Shown here piece after piece: positions 51,221-60,525 of a stretch of DNA of 64,000 nt. Location: assembly GCA_036006425.1 (NCBI GenBank), contig DASYPQ010000023.1, positions 124,001 through 188,000 on the forward strand. The letters are read 5' to 3'. Under the pieces are notes generated by a model. That model saw nothing but the letters and a program-made list of their open reading frames with translations, was not told where the DNA came from and did no database searches. The stretch is from DASYPQ01 sp036006425 (lineage in GTDB: Bacteria > Planctomycetota > UBA1135 > GCA-002686595). The translations under genes were made by a program, and so were the position numbers. Numbering within the stretch: the stretch's first letter is position 1; each line of letters starts with the position of its first letter.

Positions 51221-53950
51221 ATGACATTCCTTCGAATCGTGCGCGCATGCGCGGCGCTCGTGGTCTTCGCTCAGCTCTCCGCGACGCGCGGGCTCGCGCA
51301 ATGTGACGAATGGAAATCCGGTTTCGAGCTGAGCGGAGTGGATGGCGAAGTACGCTCGATCGTCGACTTTGACGATGGGGCGGGGCCAGCCCTCTACATA
51401 GGCGGCACGTTCACGATCGCCGGAGGCGTTTCTGCCCAGCATGTCGCACGCTGGGACGGCACCGCGTGGTCTCCGCTCGGGTCGGGACTCCTCGGAACGA
51501 GCTATCCCACAGTCAATGCTCTGATCGTCTTCGACGACGGCAGCGGTCCGGCGCTCTACGCCGCAGGTTCATTCAACACGGCTGGAGGAACCCCTGCGAG
51601 CAACATCGCGAAGTGGAACGGGGCGGGTTGGTCCGCGCTCGGGGGCGGGCTCTCGGACGTCGCGTACGCTCTAGCGGTCTACGACGACGGCGCGGGGAGG
51701 GCGCTCTATGTCGGCGGATCCTTCGTGGACGCCGGCGGAGTGCACGTGTGGAACGTGGCCAGGTGGGACGGCGCGACCTGGCAAGCGCTCCAGCATGGCA
51801 CGAATGGAAGGGTGTACGCGCTGGCGACCTTCGACGACGGCAGCGGACCGAAGCTCTACGTTGGCGGGGAGTTCTATCAGATCAATGGGACGCCCTTCGA
51901 CAAGATCGCTGCGTGGGACGGCACGAGCTGGTCGCCCCTTGGCCTGGGGGTCGGAGGCAACCCCAATGCACCGTTCGATCCCGTGATCTGCCTTGCCGTC
52001 TTCGACGACGGCTCCGGGCCGGCGCTCTTCGCCGGCGGAAACTTCCACAGCGCCGGCGGTGCACCGGCGTCCAACGTCGCGCGATGGGACGGGGTGGCAT
52101 GGTCGGCCCTCGGGGCGGGGACCGACAACGCCGTGGTCGCGCTCCATGTCCACGACGACGGCAGCGGACTGGCGCTGATCGTGGGTGGGATCTTCGAGCA
52201 CGCGGGCGGACTCCTGGCGAACAACGTGGCGAAGTGGACCGCGTCCGGCTGGAGCACGCTCGGGTCAGGGTTCTTCCCGTTCGCGAGCGTCCGCGCACTG
52301 GGGGTGTTCGACGCCGGGACCGGGCCCGAGCTTTACGCCGGAGGAAGCCTCGTCTCCTCCGACGGCGTGGCGATCAACAATGTCGGTGTCTTCAGGGCCG
52401 CGCACTGGAGAGCGGTGAGCCCGGGCGACGGAATAGGCGGCATCGGTAGCCCAGTCGTGAACGCGCTCATCGTGCACGACGACGGAAGCGGTCCGGGACT
52501 CTATGCAGGAGGCCTCTTCGAGTCGGCGGGCGGTACAACGTCGCGCGGAGTCGCCAAGTGGAACGGGTCGAGCTGGTCCGCGCTCGGCAGTGGTGTCGGT
52601 GGCGCTGGCGACGAGGTCCGCGCGCTCGCCTACCTCCCGAGCGGACCGACTCCCGGTCTTTACGCCGGAGGTCGGCTGGTGAGCCTCGGCCAGATCGCCA
52701 GGTGGGACGGGAGCAACTGGAGCACGGTCGGAGGCGGCGTCAGCGGATCTCAACCCAACGCAGTGAACGCTCTGACGATCCTCGGTGGCACACTGTACGT
52801 CGCCGGCCATTTCGCAATGGCCGGCTGCAATAACATCGCCGCATGGACGGGGAGCAACTGGTCCGCGCTCGGGAGCGGTGTCGGCGGCGGTAGCGTCCGT
52901 GCCTTGGCCGTGCACGACGACGGATCGGGACCAGCCGTTTTCGCGGGGGGGGACTTCACGACCGCCGGGGGAGCGGCCGCCGCGAGCATCGCGCGCTGGA
53001 GAGGCTCGGCCTGGTCGCCGCTGTCGACGGGAGTCTCCGGACCGGTGAGAGCCCTTGCCGTATTCGACGACGGCGGGGGAGCGGCCCTCTACGTGGGAGG
53101 GTTGTTCGCGACCGCCGGCGGCACTCCTGCGAGCAACATCGCCAAGTGGGACGGGTCGAACTGGGCTCCGCTCGGCTCCGGTGTGGACGCGGAGGTCGAC
53201 ACCCTGACCGTCTGGGACGACGGGAACGGACCGGCGCTCATCGCGGGCGGCAGCTTCACTTCGGCCGGCGGCGCGTCGTCCGTCAATCACATCGCGAGAT
53301 GGAATGGAGTGGTCTGGTCGTCGCTCGGTAGTGGGCTCGACGGGAGCGCGGTCGTGGTTCGGAGCTACGACGCCGGCGTCGCAGGAGGTGCGAGCCTGTT
53401 CGCCGGCGGTCGCTTCCACTACGCCGGCGGGATCGCTTCCGCGAGGATCGCGGAGTACGGGAGATGCGCGCCCGGAGCGCCGTTCTGCTTCGGCGACGGA
53501 ACCGTCGGACCGTGTCCGTGCGGGAACGAAGGCGCGACGGGTCGGGGCTGCCAGAATTCGGCTTCGACGGGCGGCGCTAGGCTCGATTCGGCGGGAACGA
53601 CGAGCCCCGATACGCTGGTGCTTCAGGTCTCGGGCGAGATGCCCACCGCCCTCACGGTGTTCGCCCAGGGCGACGCCGCTATCTCGCCACTGCACTTTGG
53701 GGATGGATTGCGATGCGTGGGCGGGAACCTGAAGCGCCTCTACGTAAAGAGCGCCGTAGGAGGGGCGGCGTTCGCGCCGGGCTCAGGCGACCTCTCGGTG
53801 ACCGCGCGGTCCGCGGCGCTCGGAGATACGATTCATCCGGGCGATACGCGTTTCTACCTTGCGTACTATCGTGATCCCGATCCGGCCTTCTGCTCGACGC
53901 CGGCGGGAAACTCGTTCAACGCCTCGAACGCGATCTCGATCGTGTGGTGA
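51221..53950 (+). CDS. Secreted WDG-repeat protein with the planctomycete C-terminal module
   Basis: This 909-residue protein has a signal peptide at about 1-27. Residues 35-745 contain 13 repeats of about 50-60 residues, each with VxALxVFDDGSGPALYxGG, AGGxPASNIAKW and WxALGSG parts; they read like a Kelch- or Rax2-like beta-propeller. Residues about 753-909 are the module shared with three proteins further on (FCFGDG start, PCPCGN, FGDGLRC, YYRDP). There is no TM anchor after it. The function is probably cell-surface or extracellular binding. It lies between the two copies of the small anchored protein, on the other strand. Confidence 0.8.
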   Translation: MTFLRIVRACAALVVFAQLSATRGLAQCDEWKSGFELSGVDGEVRSIVDFDDGAGPALYIGGTFTIAGGVSAQHVARWDGTAWSPLGSGLLGTSYPTVNALIVFDDGSGPALYAAGSFNTAGGTPASNIAKWNGAGWSALGGGLSDVAYALAVYDDGAGRALYVGGSFVDAGGVHVWNVARWDGATWQALQHGTNGRVYALATFDDGSGPKLYVGGEFYQINGTPFDKIAAWDGTSWSPLGLGVGGNPNAPFDPVICLAVFDDGSGPALFAGGNFHSAGGAPASNVARWDGVAWSALGAGTDNAVVALHVHDDGSGLALIVGGIFEHAGGLLANNVAKWTASGWSTLGSGFFPFASVRALGVFDAGTGPELYAGGSLVSSDGVAINNVGVFRAAHWRAVSPGDGIGGIGSPVVNALIVHDDGSGPGLYAGGLFESAGGTTSRGVAKWNGSSWSALGSGVGGAGDEVRALAYLPSGPTPGLYAGGRLVSLGQIARWDGSNWSTVGGGVSGSQPNAVNALTILGGTLYVAGHFAMAGCNNIAAWTGSNWSALGSGVGGGSVRALAVHDDGSGPAVFAGGDFTTAGGAAAASIARWRGSAWSPLSTGVSGPVRALAVFDDGGGAALYVGGLFATAGGTPASNIAKWDGSNWAPLGSGVDAEVDTLTVWDDGNGPALIAGGSFTSAGGASSVNHIARWNGVVWSSLGSGLDGSAVVVRSYDAGVAGGASLFAGGRFHYAGGIASARIAEYGRCAPGAPFCFGDGTVGPCPCGNEGATGRGCQNSASTGGARLDSAGTTSPDTLVLQVSGEMPTALTVFAQGDAAISPLHFGDGLRCVGGNLKRLYVKSAVGGAAFAPGSGDLSVTARSAALGDTIHPGDTRFYLAYYRDPDPAFCSTPAGNSFNASNAISIVW

Positions 53951-54003
53951 TCTAGACGGACCGCCCAGGCCTGGCTCTTGCCACGCTCCACGGCAGATAC
54001 TCG

Positions 54004-54513
54004 CTAGCGAATCGGAATCTTGCCCTGCCAACGCTCCAGCGAAGGCGAGCTCTCGTTCCTAATGACGGCCAAGTCGAAGCAGAGTTCGTCACCGTCCAGG
54101 TGTACGTGCGAGTCCTTGGGTTGGATTTCACCGGAGAATCTCCCGTAATCGGTGTCGAACATTGCCTCGACGCGCACCGACGCGGACCGCAGAACGACCG
54201 ACAGACACCGACTCCCTAACAAGCTCGACGAATACCGGGCGAAAGCCGAGCCGCGATCGGACTCGAACTTCTCCTCGACTCGCGATTCTGACAGCGGGCG
54301 CGACCGCGCGCCGACGTGAATGAGGAGGACGGAATCGTCACCGATGCACGGCGGGGCAATCGCCGGATCTTCGAGAGCGAGGTCCACCGGTGAATGCGGT
54401 ACGCGGAACCACGACACGAGCTCGCGTCCCATGAACAGGAGTGCCACGCCGGCGAGAAGCACGCCCGCAAGGACGATTCCGATGGCGGTAGCAAGGACGC
54501 GCTGACGCCACAT
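54004..54513 (-). CDS. Small signal-anchored protein, copy 2
   Basis: This is a 169-residue paralogue of the gene at 50510 with the same plan: one N-terminal helix (TAIGIVLAGVLLAGVALLFM) and a beta-rich domain. The ATG is 54 bases after the top6A stop, so it probably follows top6A in one transcript. The 3' side again carries an echo of the top6A end (a TATCTGCCG block at about 53988-53996). The function is unknown; the placement next to top6A may be chance. Confidence 0.75.
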   Translation of the reverse strand: MWRQRVLATAIGIVLAGVLLAGVALLFMGRELVSWFRVPHSPVDLALEDPAIAPPCIGDDSVLLIHVGARSRPLSESRVEEKFESDRGSAFARYSSSLLGSRCLSVVLRSASVRVEAMFDTDYGRFSGEIQPKDSHVHLDGDELCFDLAVIRNESSPSLERWQGKIPIR

Positions 54514-54566
54514 TCCTTCGATCCTAGCCGAACAGGACGAGCCGGGAGCTCACGAGCGCGGACGTG

Positions 54567-55760
54567 CTAGGGCAAGAACCCCTTCACGTTCTTCAGCTTC
54601 CTCGGCAGATACTCCTCGATCACGAAATTCAGTCCCCACTTCGCCAGCGCCTGCTGCTCCGCGCGCACGCCCATCGACAGCATCTGCTCGATCGCCTTGA
54701 TCCACGGCTTGTGCGCCATGAAGAACGGGTCGTTCTTCAGCGCGTCCTTCGCGCGCTTGATGTCCACCTCGAGCAGCTTGTGCGTCGCGTCCTGCAGCTT
54801 GAAGTCGTGGATGTCCTGCGGCGTCACACCGAGATACTGCGCCTGCGGCACGCAGAAGAAGCGGTTGATGTGCGCGGCGTTCCCCGAACCCACCTTCAGC
54901 GTCCGATAGATGTTCGCGATCCCGTACGGATCGCAGTCCACGAACGCGTACACCGGGATCTTCCTCTCGTCCGCCAACCGGCGCACGAACCGCCGCGTCG
55001 CTCGCGTCGGCACTCCGGCCGTCTCCACCAGGATGCAGTTCGCGCTCTTCCAGTACTTGTGGTTGTTGAGCCGCTGGAACATCCCGCCCGTCTCGATCGC
55101 CAGGATGAACTTCGCGTCCGTCTTGAACCCCAGGTGCTCGACCGAGTGGGGGATCGAGTAGCTCCCCGATCCGAACCCCGTGCAGTCGATCTCGATCGGC
55201 CTCCCCGTCTCCGAATCCGTGTCGACGACGACGAGACTCCCCGCGACCGACCCTCCGTGCTCCTCCGGGTAGTACCGCAGCTGCTCGCGCGACAGTCCGT
55301 CGAGCGACGCCAGCGCCTCGATGTCGTCCATCACCGTGTCCGACTCGACCTGCTCGTTGAACTTGCACTCCCCCCAGTTCTTGCTGACGTAGTACGCCTC
55401 CCGCTTCGTCGCGAAGTCGTTGTTCTCGACCATCTCCTTGCTGATCGCCATCAGCCGCAACGTCTGCGCGAAGCTCTTCACGGTGTTCACCGACAGCGCG
55501 CGCGACTTCTGCTCGCGTCCGAGCTCGAAGTACCCGACCTTCGCGTCGTACTTCACGTTCGAGAGCGCCCGCGCGGGAAACTTGAGCTCCGGCAGGCTCC
55601 TCTGGTCGATCTTCCCGCGCACCTTCGTCGCCGTGTTCTCGATCAGCGCGAGCGTCTTCTTGTCGAGACCCTCGAGCTTCCGAGCGACCCTGGGCGCCCC
55701 CGTGCTCCCCGTCGCCTTCGGGGCGCTCTCGCCGTCTTCCTCCTTCTTGCGTCGGGCCAT
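54567..55760 (-). CDS. top6A: DNA topoisomerase VI subunit A (Spo11-like)
   Basis: This is the DNA-cleaving subunit of a type IIB topoisomerase, 397 residues. The candidate catalytic Tyr is in REAYY (Y123 or Y124), and the Toprim metal site is E223 (ILAIETGG) with D275 and D277 (FVDCDPYG). The start at 55760 (MARRKKEEDGE) has GAGG upstream; a 24-residue extension is rejected. The enzyme needs subunit B, an ATPase, to relax supercoils and decatenate DNA. No top6B is found next to it within this window. Most bacteria use gyrase and topoisomerase IV, so a Topo VI A is unusual. Confidence 0.9.
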   Translation of the reverse strand: MARRKKEEDGESAPKATGSTGAPRVARKLEGLDKKTLALIENTATKVRGKIDQRSLPELKFPARALSNVKYDAKVGYFELGREQKSRALSVNTVKSFAQTLRLMAISKEMVENNDFATKREAYYVSKNWGECKFNEQVESDTVMDDIEALASLDGLSREQLRYYPEEHGGSVAGSLVVVDTDSETGRPIEIDCTGFGSGSYSIPHSVEHLGFKTDAKFILAIETGGMFQRLNNHKYWKSANCILVETAGVPTRATRRFVRRLADERKIPVYAFVDCDPYGIANIYRTLKVGSGNAAHINRFFCVPQAQYLGVTPQDIHDFKLQDATHKLLEVDIKRAKDALKNDPFFMAHKPWIKAIEQMLSMGVRAEQQALAKWGLNFVIEEYLPRKLKNVKGFLP

Positions 55761-55832
55761 CGAGTCCTCGCCTCTGCGCTGTCCACCGTCCGGAACGTTC
55801 GGCTCCTCTCCGTATCCGAGCTCCGGAAACAA

Positions 55833-55867
55833 TGCAAGGCCGACCGGATCGTCCGGTCAGCCTTGCA
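55833..55867 (-). terminator. Long hairpin after the 824-residue gene (first)
   Basis: A 16-bp stem (55833-55848 with 55852-55867) with a three-base loop contains one non-Watson-Crick pair that is G-U in the minus-strand RNA but A-C in the plus-strand RNA. This suggests it acts as minus-strand RNA, after the gene at 55916 and before top6A. Confidence 0.65.
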
Positions 55868-55878
55868 CCGAGGAACAC

Positions 55879-55908
55879 AGGGCGGATCGACGCGCGTCGA
55901 CCCGCCCT
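55879..55908 (-). terminator. Long hairpin after the 824-residue gene (second)
   Basis: A stem of about 14 bp (55879-55892 with 55895-55908) starts seven bases after the 55916 stop on the minus strand. Its one odd pair (55886/55901) is again G-U on the minus-strand RNA. With the other hairpin it probably insulates top6A from the secreted-protein transcript. Confidence 0.65.
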
Positions 55909-55915
55909 TTTGGGA

Positions 55916-58390
55916 TCACTGCCAGAGGACCGCGCCCGCCTGCGTCGAGTTGAAGGTCGACGACGGGACGCCGCACGGGACAGCAGCCGACGGGTCACGG
56001 TAGTACGCGAAGTAGTACAGCGTGATCGGCGGGATGATGACGAAGCCCTTGTTGGCGGACGCCGTGTGCACCGGCGTCGTGTCGACCGGGCCCGGACGGT
56101 GGATCGTCCCGGCCGGGTCGCCGTTCGCCGCGGAGCCCGCGGGTCCCGTGTAGAGCCGCTTCAACGTCCCGGCGACGCACCGGACACCGGCACCGAACAC
56201 GACGCCCGCGGGGAGCTGGGTCGTGCCCTGCGCGATGATCGTGAACGACGTGTTGTTCTCGCCGGAGGCGGTGAAGACCAGCGTGTCGGCCGCGACGATC
56301 GCGTCGCCCGAGGCGGACAGCGTGCCGCTGTCCGCGGGGCCGGCGCCGAAGTTGTTGCACCCGAGGCCGTTGCCCGCGGGCGGGTTGCTGCACGGGCAGA
56401 TGTGGACTCCGTCCTGGCCCGGGAGGCAGAACGACGAGAGCGGCGACACGTTGCAGCCCGCCCGGAGGAGCAGGTTGCACGGGAATCCCGCGTTGTCGAA
56501 GCTGATCGGGAGCTGGGCGTTGTTCCCGATGTTGGCGAGGTCCGCCGGGGTCGCGTTGTTGTTGCCGAAGAACCACGCCGCCCCCGAGTGGATGCAGCTG
56601 CTCTGGTCCATCGGCGCGACGTACTGACCCGCGGTGTGGACTTCGCTCACGCCCACGAAGAAGACGCCGTTCACCGACGTCGCCGGGATCGGGACCGTGT
56701 TGAAGACGTCGAGGTCGACGTTCGCGACGGTCGTGTTCACCACCTGAAGGAGCACGGCATCGCTCGGATCACCGTCGTCGTTCGGGTCGTCCCAGAGCGC
56801 CACGCGCGCGGGTGAGCCGTTCGGCGGGCTCGAGCCCGGGCCCGCGGCCGAGCCGTACACGACCTGGACGTTGGAGACGAGGGTCGAGCCGCCGCCGTTC
56901 GATCCGAACGCCTGCAGCCAGACCATGTCGCCGCCGGCGATCCAGCCCAGGGCGTTCTCGGAGCTGCCGTCGTCGATCGTGCACGGCGAGCCGGTGCCGC
57001 CGATCGTGATGTCGAACGTGCCGACGTTCCCGGTGGCACTCGGGTAGTTTCCGAGCTGGATCGTGTAGGCCGTGCCGTTCGTCACCGCGAAGCACACCGT
57101 CGACTCGAGGCCACAGGCGTCGTCGTTGCAGGCGATCGCCTGCCCGGTCGGACAGCCGGCGCCCGTGTAGATCGCGACCTTCGAGTCCATGTTCGCCGTA
57201 CCGCACATCGTCAGCGTCGCCTGGCCCGACGAGGTCGCCGTCCACGTGTACCAGAGGTCGTTGTCGATGCCCGAGGTCGCGTAGAAGTTGCACGCCGAGT
57301 TGCTCTGGCCGGCGCAGCTCGTCGTCGCGGCGGTGTTGTCGAAGTTGTACGGACCCGTCGGGCCGAGCACGACCGGAGCGCTGCACTCGTCGTTGCCGCT
57401 GCCCAAGGGCAAGACCGTGATCGTGAACGTGCCGGTGTCCGGCGCCGCGCCCGGGTAGTTGCCGAGCTGGATCGTGTAGGCCTGGCCGTTCGTGACGCAG
57501 AACCGCACGCTCGACTCGAGGGCGCAGTCGTCGTCGTTGCAGGCGAGCGCCTGACTCGAGGGGCATCCCGCGCCCCTGTAGACCGCGACCTTCGAGTCCA
57601 TCCCGTTCAACGTCTGACCGCACAGGGTCAGCGTCGCAGCGCCGCTCGATCCGGCGGTCCACGTGAACCACACGTCGTTGTCGATGCCCGTGGTCGCGTA
57701 GAAGTTGCAGGCCGGTTCCGATTGGCCTTGGCTGCCGGTCGTCGCGGACAGGTTGTTGAACCCGAACGGACCCGCGCCCGAGATCGCCTGCGCGGCCGTG
57801 CAGTCGTCCGGCGAGGGCGGGGGCGGCGGCGCCTGGAGTGTGACCGTGAACGTACCCGTCGTCTGGTTGGCGTTGTAGCCGCCGACGCGGATCTTGTAGA
57901 CGCTCGACGCGGCCGCGACGAACGTCGTCTTCGAGATCAGGCCGCAGAAGTCGTCGTTGCAGGCGAGCTGCGGGCCCACGCACGCGGCCGTGTCGTACAC
58001 GGCGACTTCGGTGTCCGAGCCCGCGCCGCCGGAACAGAGGTCGACGATGTACGTGCCGGCGACGCCCGAAGTCCAGTTGTACCAGACGTCGGATTGGAAG
58101 TTCCCGCACGCCGGCGGACCGTCGGTCGTCGCGCCGACCGTGTCGAACGCGAACGGTCCGTTGCCCGAGATCACGGTCGCGGATCCGCAGGCGTCGTTCG
58201 GTCCGACGAGATGGGGCGCGTTCGAGCCCGAGTTCTTCTCCGGCATCGGCGTCGCGCTCTGTGCTCCGCCCTTCACTGCGGGAGCGGGTTTTTGCTGAGT
58301 CGGCTTCTGATTGCGCACCGGCTTTTGCGCGTATGCGTCGGCGGCCAGCGCACAGGTCGCTGCGGCCACGACGAAGAGGGGAAATCTCAT
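55916..58390 (-). CDS. Secreted three-repeat protein with the planctomycete C-terminal module (824 residues)
   Basis: This protein has a signal peptide at about 1-22 (ATCALAADAYAQ). A Lys/Pro/Gln linker is followed by three PPC-like beta-sandwich repeats of about 130 residues. Each has a CGSATVISGNGPFAFD-type head, D-W-x-W-T (for example DVWYNWT), a central xCNDDxC disulfide loop and YTIQLGNY. A separate beta domain follows, then the C-terminal module (about 652-824). The ATG at 58390 has AAGGA upstream; a GTG at 58408 is also possible. The repeats probably bind glycans or proteins outside the cell. Confidence 0.82.
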   Translation of the reverse strand: MRFPLFVVAAATCALAADAYAQKPVRNQKPTQQKPAPAVKGGAQSATPMPEKNSGSNAPHLVGPNDACGSATVISGNGPFAFDTVGATTDGPPACGNFQSDVWYNWTSGVAGTYIVDLCSGGAGSDTEVAVYDTAACVGPQLACNDDFCGLISKTTFVAAASSVYKIRVGGYNANQTTGTFTVTLQAPPPPPSPDDCTAAQAISGAGPFGFNNLSATTGSQGQSEPACNFYATTGIDNDVWFTWTAGSSGAATLTLCGQTLNGMDSKVAVYRGAGCPSSQALACNDDDCALESSVRFCVTNGQAYTIQLGNYPGAAPDTGTFTITVLPLGSGNDECSAPVVLGPTGPYNFDNTAATTSCAGQSNSACNFYATSGIDNDLWYTWTATSSGQATLTMCGTANMDSKVAIYTGAGCPTGQAIACNDDACGLESTVCFAVTNGTAYTIQLGNYPSATGNVGTFDITIGGTGSPCTIDDGSSENALGWIAGGDMVWLQAFGSNGGGSTLVSNVQVVYGSAAGPGSSPPNGSPARVALWDDPNDDGDPSDAVLLQVVNTTVANVDLDVFNTVPIPATSVNGVFFVGVSEVHTAGQYVAPMDQSSCIHSGAAWFFGNNNATPADLANIGNNAQLPISFDNAGFPCNLLLRAGCNVSPLSSFCLPGQDGVHICPCSNPPAGNGLGCNNFGAGPADSGTLSASGDAIVAADTLVFTASGENNTSFTIIAQGTTQLPAGVVFGAGVRCVAGTLKRLYTGPAGSAANGDPAGTIHRPGPVDTTPVHTASANKGFVIIPPITLYYFAYYRDPSAAVPCGVPSSTFNSTQAGAVLWQ

Positions 58391-58670
58391 CTTTCGATTG
58401 TCCTTCACGTTTCGAAGGTCGGGGACCGCAGCGCCGGAGGTGACGCGCGGTGGGGAATCGGGCTGAGGGATTCCCCCGTCAATGGTAAGCGGTTCCGCCG
58501 AAACGGGCCACCGATTCCCCGCGTTCGCTGCGACGAATCGCGGCGAATCGCGGCCCGCGGCCCTCGTCCGCGGGACGCGCCGAGAAGAAAATCGCGCTGA
58601 CTGGAACCGCGCCGCGTCGGCGTCCGTCCCGGAAAGTCGCTCGCTGCCCGGACTGCTCCGGACTCGGTGA

Positions 58671-60425
58671 TCAGGGCGACCAGACGACCTCGAGGCCGTT
58701 CGTCAGGTTGTACGTCGCGCTCGTGCAGAACGGCGCCGGATTGCGGTAGTAGAGCTGGTACTGGCGCGTCGCGCCGACCGGCGGGATCGCGCCGCGCACG
58801 GAGATCGGGATGTCGCCGAGCGGTCCGCCGTAGCCGGACTCGCCCAACGCGGAGTTGATCTTGTACCCGAGGCGCACCGGACTCCCGGTCGCGCAGCGCA
58901 GTCCGTCTCCGAGCACGCTGCCGTTGCCGTTGTTCACCTGAGTCAGCGCCTGGAAGAAGACCGCGGTCGAGCCCGGAGGCATCCCGCTCCCTTGCAGCAC
59001 GAACGTGTCGGACGAGACCACCGGCGCGCCGCTGCCTTCGAGCTTCGCGCCCGAGGGGTTGACGGAGTTCGGGCAGCCGCGCCGCGGGAGCCCGACGTTG
59101 CCGCAGGGGCAGGGCGTTCCCGAGCCGTCGCCGAAGCAGTACGCCGTGACCGGTCCGCCGCTCGAGCTCTCGACGATCGTGAACGATCCCGCGCCCGGCG
59201 GCGCTCCGGGGAAGTTGCCGAGCTGGATCGTGTACGTCGCGCCCGCGGACGCGGCGAAGACGACCTGGCTCGTGACGCCTCCGCACGCGTCGTCGTTGCA
59301 CGTGATCGCCGACGCGGAGGGGCAGCCCGATCCCGGGTAGATCGCGAGGATCGTGTTTTCCGCGGTCTGGCCGCAGGTTTCGATCGTCACCGTGCCGGTC
59401 GACGGCGCGGTCCACGTGTACCAGAGGTCGTTGTGGATCGCACCGCAGCTCGTCGTCTGTCCCTGCGAGCCCGTCGTCGCCGTCGAATTGTCGTACGTCG
59501 CGCCGCCGGGGTTCGCCGAGGCCGGTGATGCGCAGTCGTCGTTCGCCGGAGTCGGCGTGATCTCGATGTCGAACGTGCCCCAGCCGCCGGAGAGTCCGCC
59601 GCTGCTGCCGATCTGGAGCATGTACGGCGTGCCGCCGCTCGCGGCCCAGTGCAACGTGCTCTGCAGCGCGCAGCCGTCGTCGTCGCAGGCGAGCGACGTG
59701 TTGACCGGGCATCCGCTCCCGGCGTAGACCGCGATGTTCGTGTCGACGGTCGTCTGTCCGCACGTGTTCAGCACGGCCATGCCGGACGTCGAGGGCGTCC
59801 AGACGAACCACAGGTCGTTGCGCACGGAGACGCAGCCGGGGTTCGACTGACCCTGCGTGCCGGTCGAAGCCAGCGTGTTGTCGAAGGCGAACATTCCGGT
59901 CGATCCGGCGAGGTCCGGCGTGTTGCAGTCGTCGGCGAACGCGGAGGCGACGAGGAGCACGCGGAACGTGCCCGTGCCCGTCGACGAGAACGGCGCCTTG
60001 CCGACCTGGAACGTGAACGGCTGCCCTGCGCTCGCGACGAAACGCGCGACGGTCTGCACGCCGCCGCCGTCGTCGTTGCACGAGACCGGCGCTCCCGGAG
60101 GACACGTGTTGCCGCCGTAGATCGCGACCTTCGTGTCGACGATCGTCTGGAGGCAGGTGGTCAGCACGTACGTGCCCGCGACCGGCGCGCTCCAGTGGTA
60201 CCAGACGTCGTTCTCGATCGCGGTGGAGCCGTTCGAATCGCATGCGGCGTTGCCCTGGCCGTCGGTGCCGGTCGTCGCGCTCGTGAGGTCGAAAGCGTGC
60301 GGTCCGGGGCCGGAGATCGCCTGCGCGGTCGAGCAGGAATCCGAGCCCTGCGCGCGGAGCGGCAGGGCGACGGCGAGGATCGACAGCGGAAGGAGGAGGG
60401 AGCGGGGGATCGAGACGAACGACAT
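58671..60425 (-). CDS. Secreted three-repeat protein with the planctomycete C-terminal module (584 residues)
   Basis: This is a paralogue of the previous gene: a signal peptide at 1-25 (ending LRAQG), three PPC-like repeats (about 26-160, 165-290, 290-410) with NDxWYxWT and CNDDxC marks, then the module (about 428-584) with CPCGN and YYRNPAPFC. The very C-terminus is EVVWSP, with no anchor helix. Both genes and the next one are on the same strand, with gaps of 280 and 100 bases, so a common expression is possible. Confidence 0.82.
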   Translation of the reverse strand: MSFVSIPRSLLLPLSILAVALPLRAQGSDSCSTAQAISGPGPHAFDLTSATTGTDGQGNAACDSNGSTAIENDVWYHWSAPVAGTYVLTTCLQTIVDTKVAIYGGNTCPPGAPVSCNDDGGGVQTVARFVASAGQPFTFQVGKAPFSSTGTGTFRVLLVASAFADDCNTPDLAGSTGMFAFDNTLASTGTQGQSNPGCVSVRNDLWFVWTPSTSGMAVLNTCGQTTVDTNIAVYAGSGCPVNTSLACDDDGCALQSTLHWAASGGTPYMLQIGSSGGLSGGWGTFDIEITPTPANDDCASPASANPGGATYDNSTATTGSQGQTTSCGAIHNDLWYTWTAPSTGTVTIETCGQTAENTILAIYPGSGCPSASAITCNDDACGGVTSQVVFAASAGATYTIQLGNFPGAPPGAGSFTIVESSSGGPVTAYCFGDGSGTPCPCGNVGLPRRGCPNSVNPSGAKLEGSGAPVVSSDTFVLQGSGMPPGSTAVFFQALTQVNNGNGSVLGDGLRCATGSPVRLGYKINSALGESGYGGPLGDIPISVRGAIPPVGATRQYQLYYRNPAPFCTSATYNLTNGLEVVWSP

Positions 60426-60525
60426 GGAGGACCTCCGGGGATGAAAATGGAGCTCCCCCAGGGTAGATCGAAATCCGGGAAGACGGCAGCCCGAGTCCTT
60501 TCTGAAATCTCCGGGGCGGCGCGCG

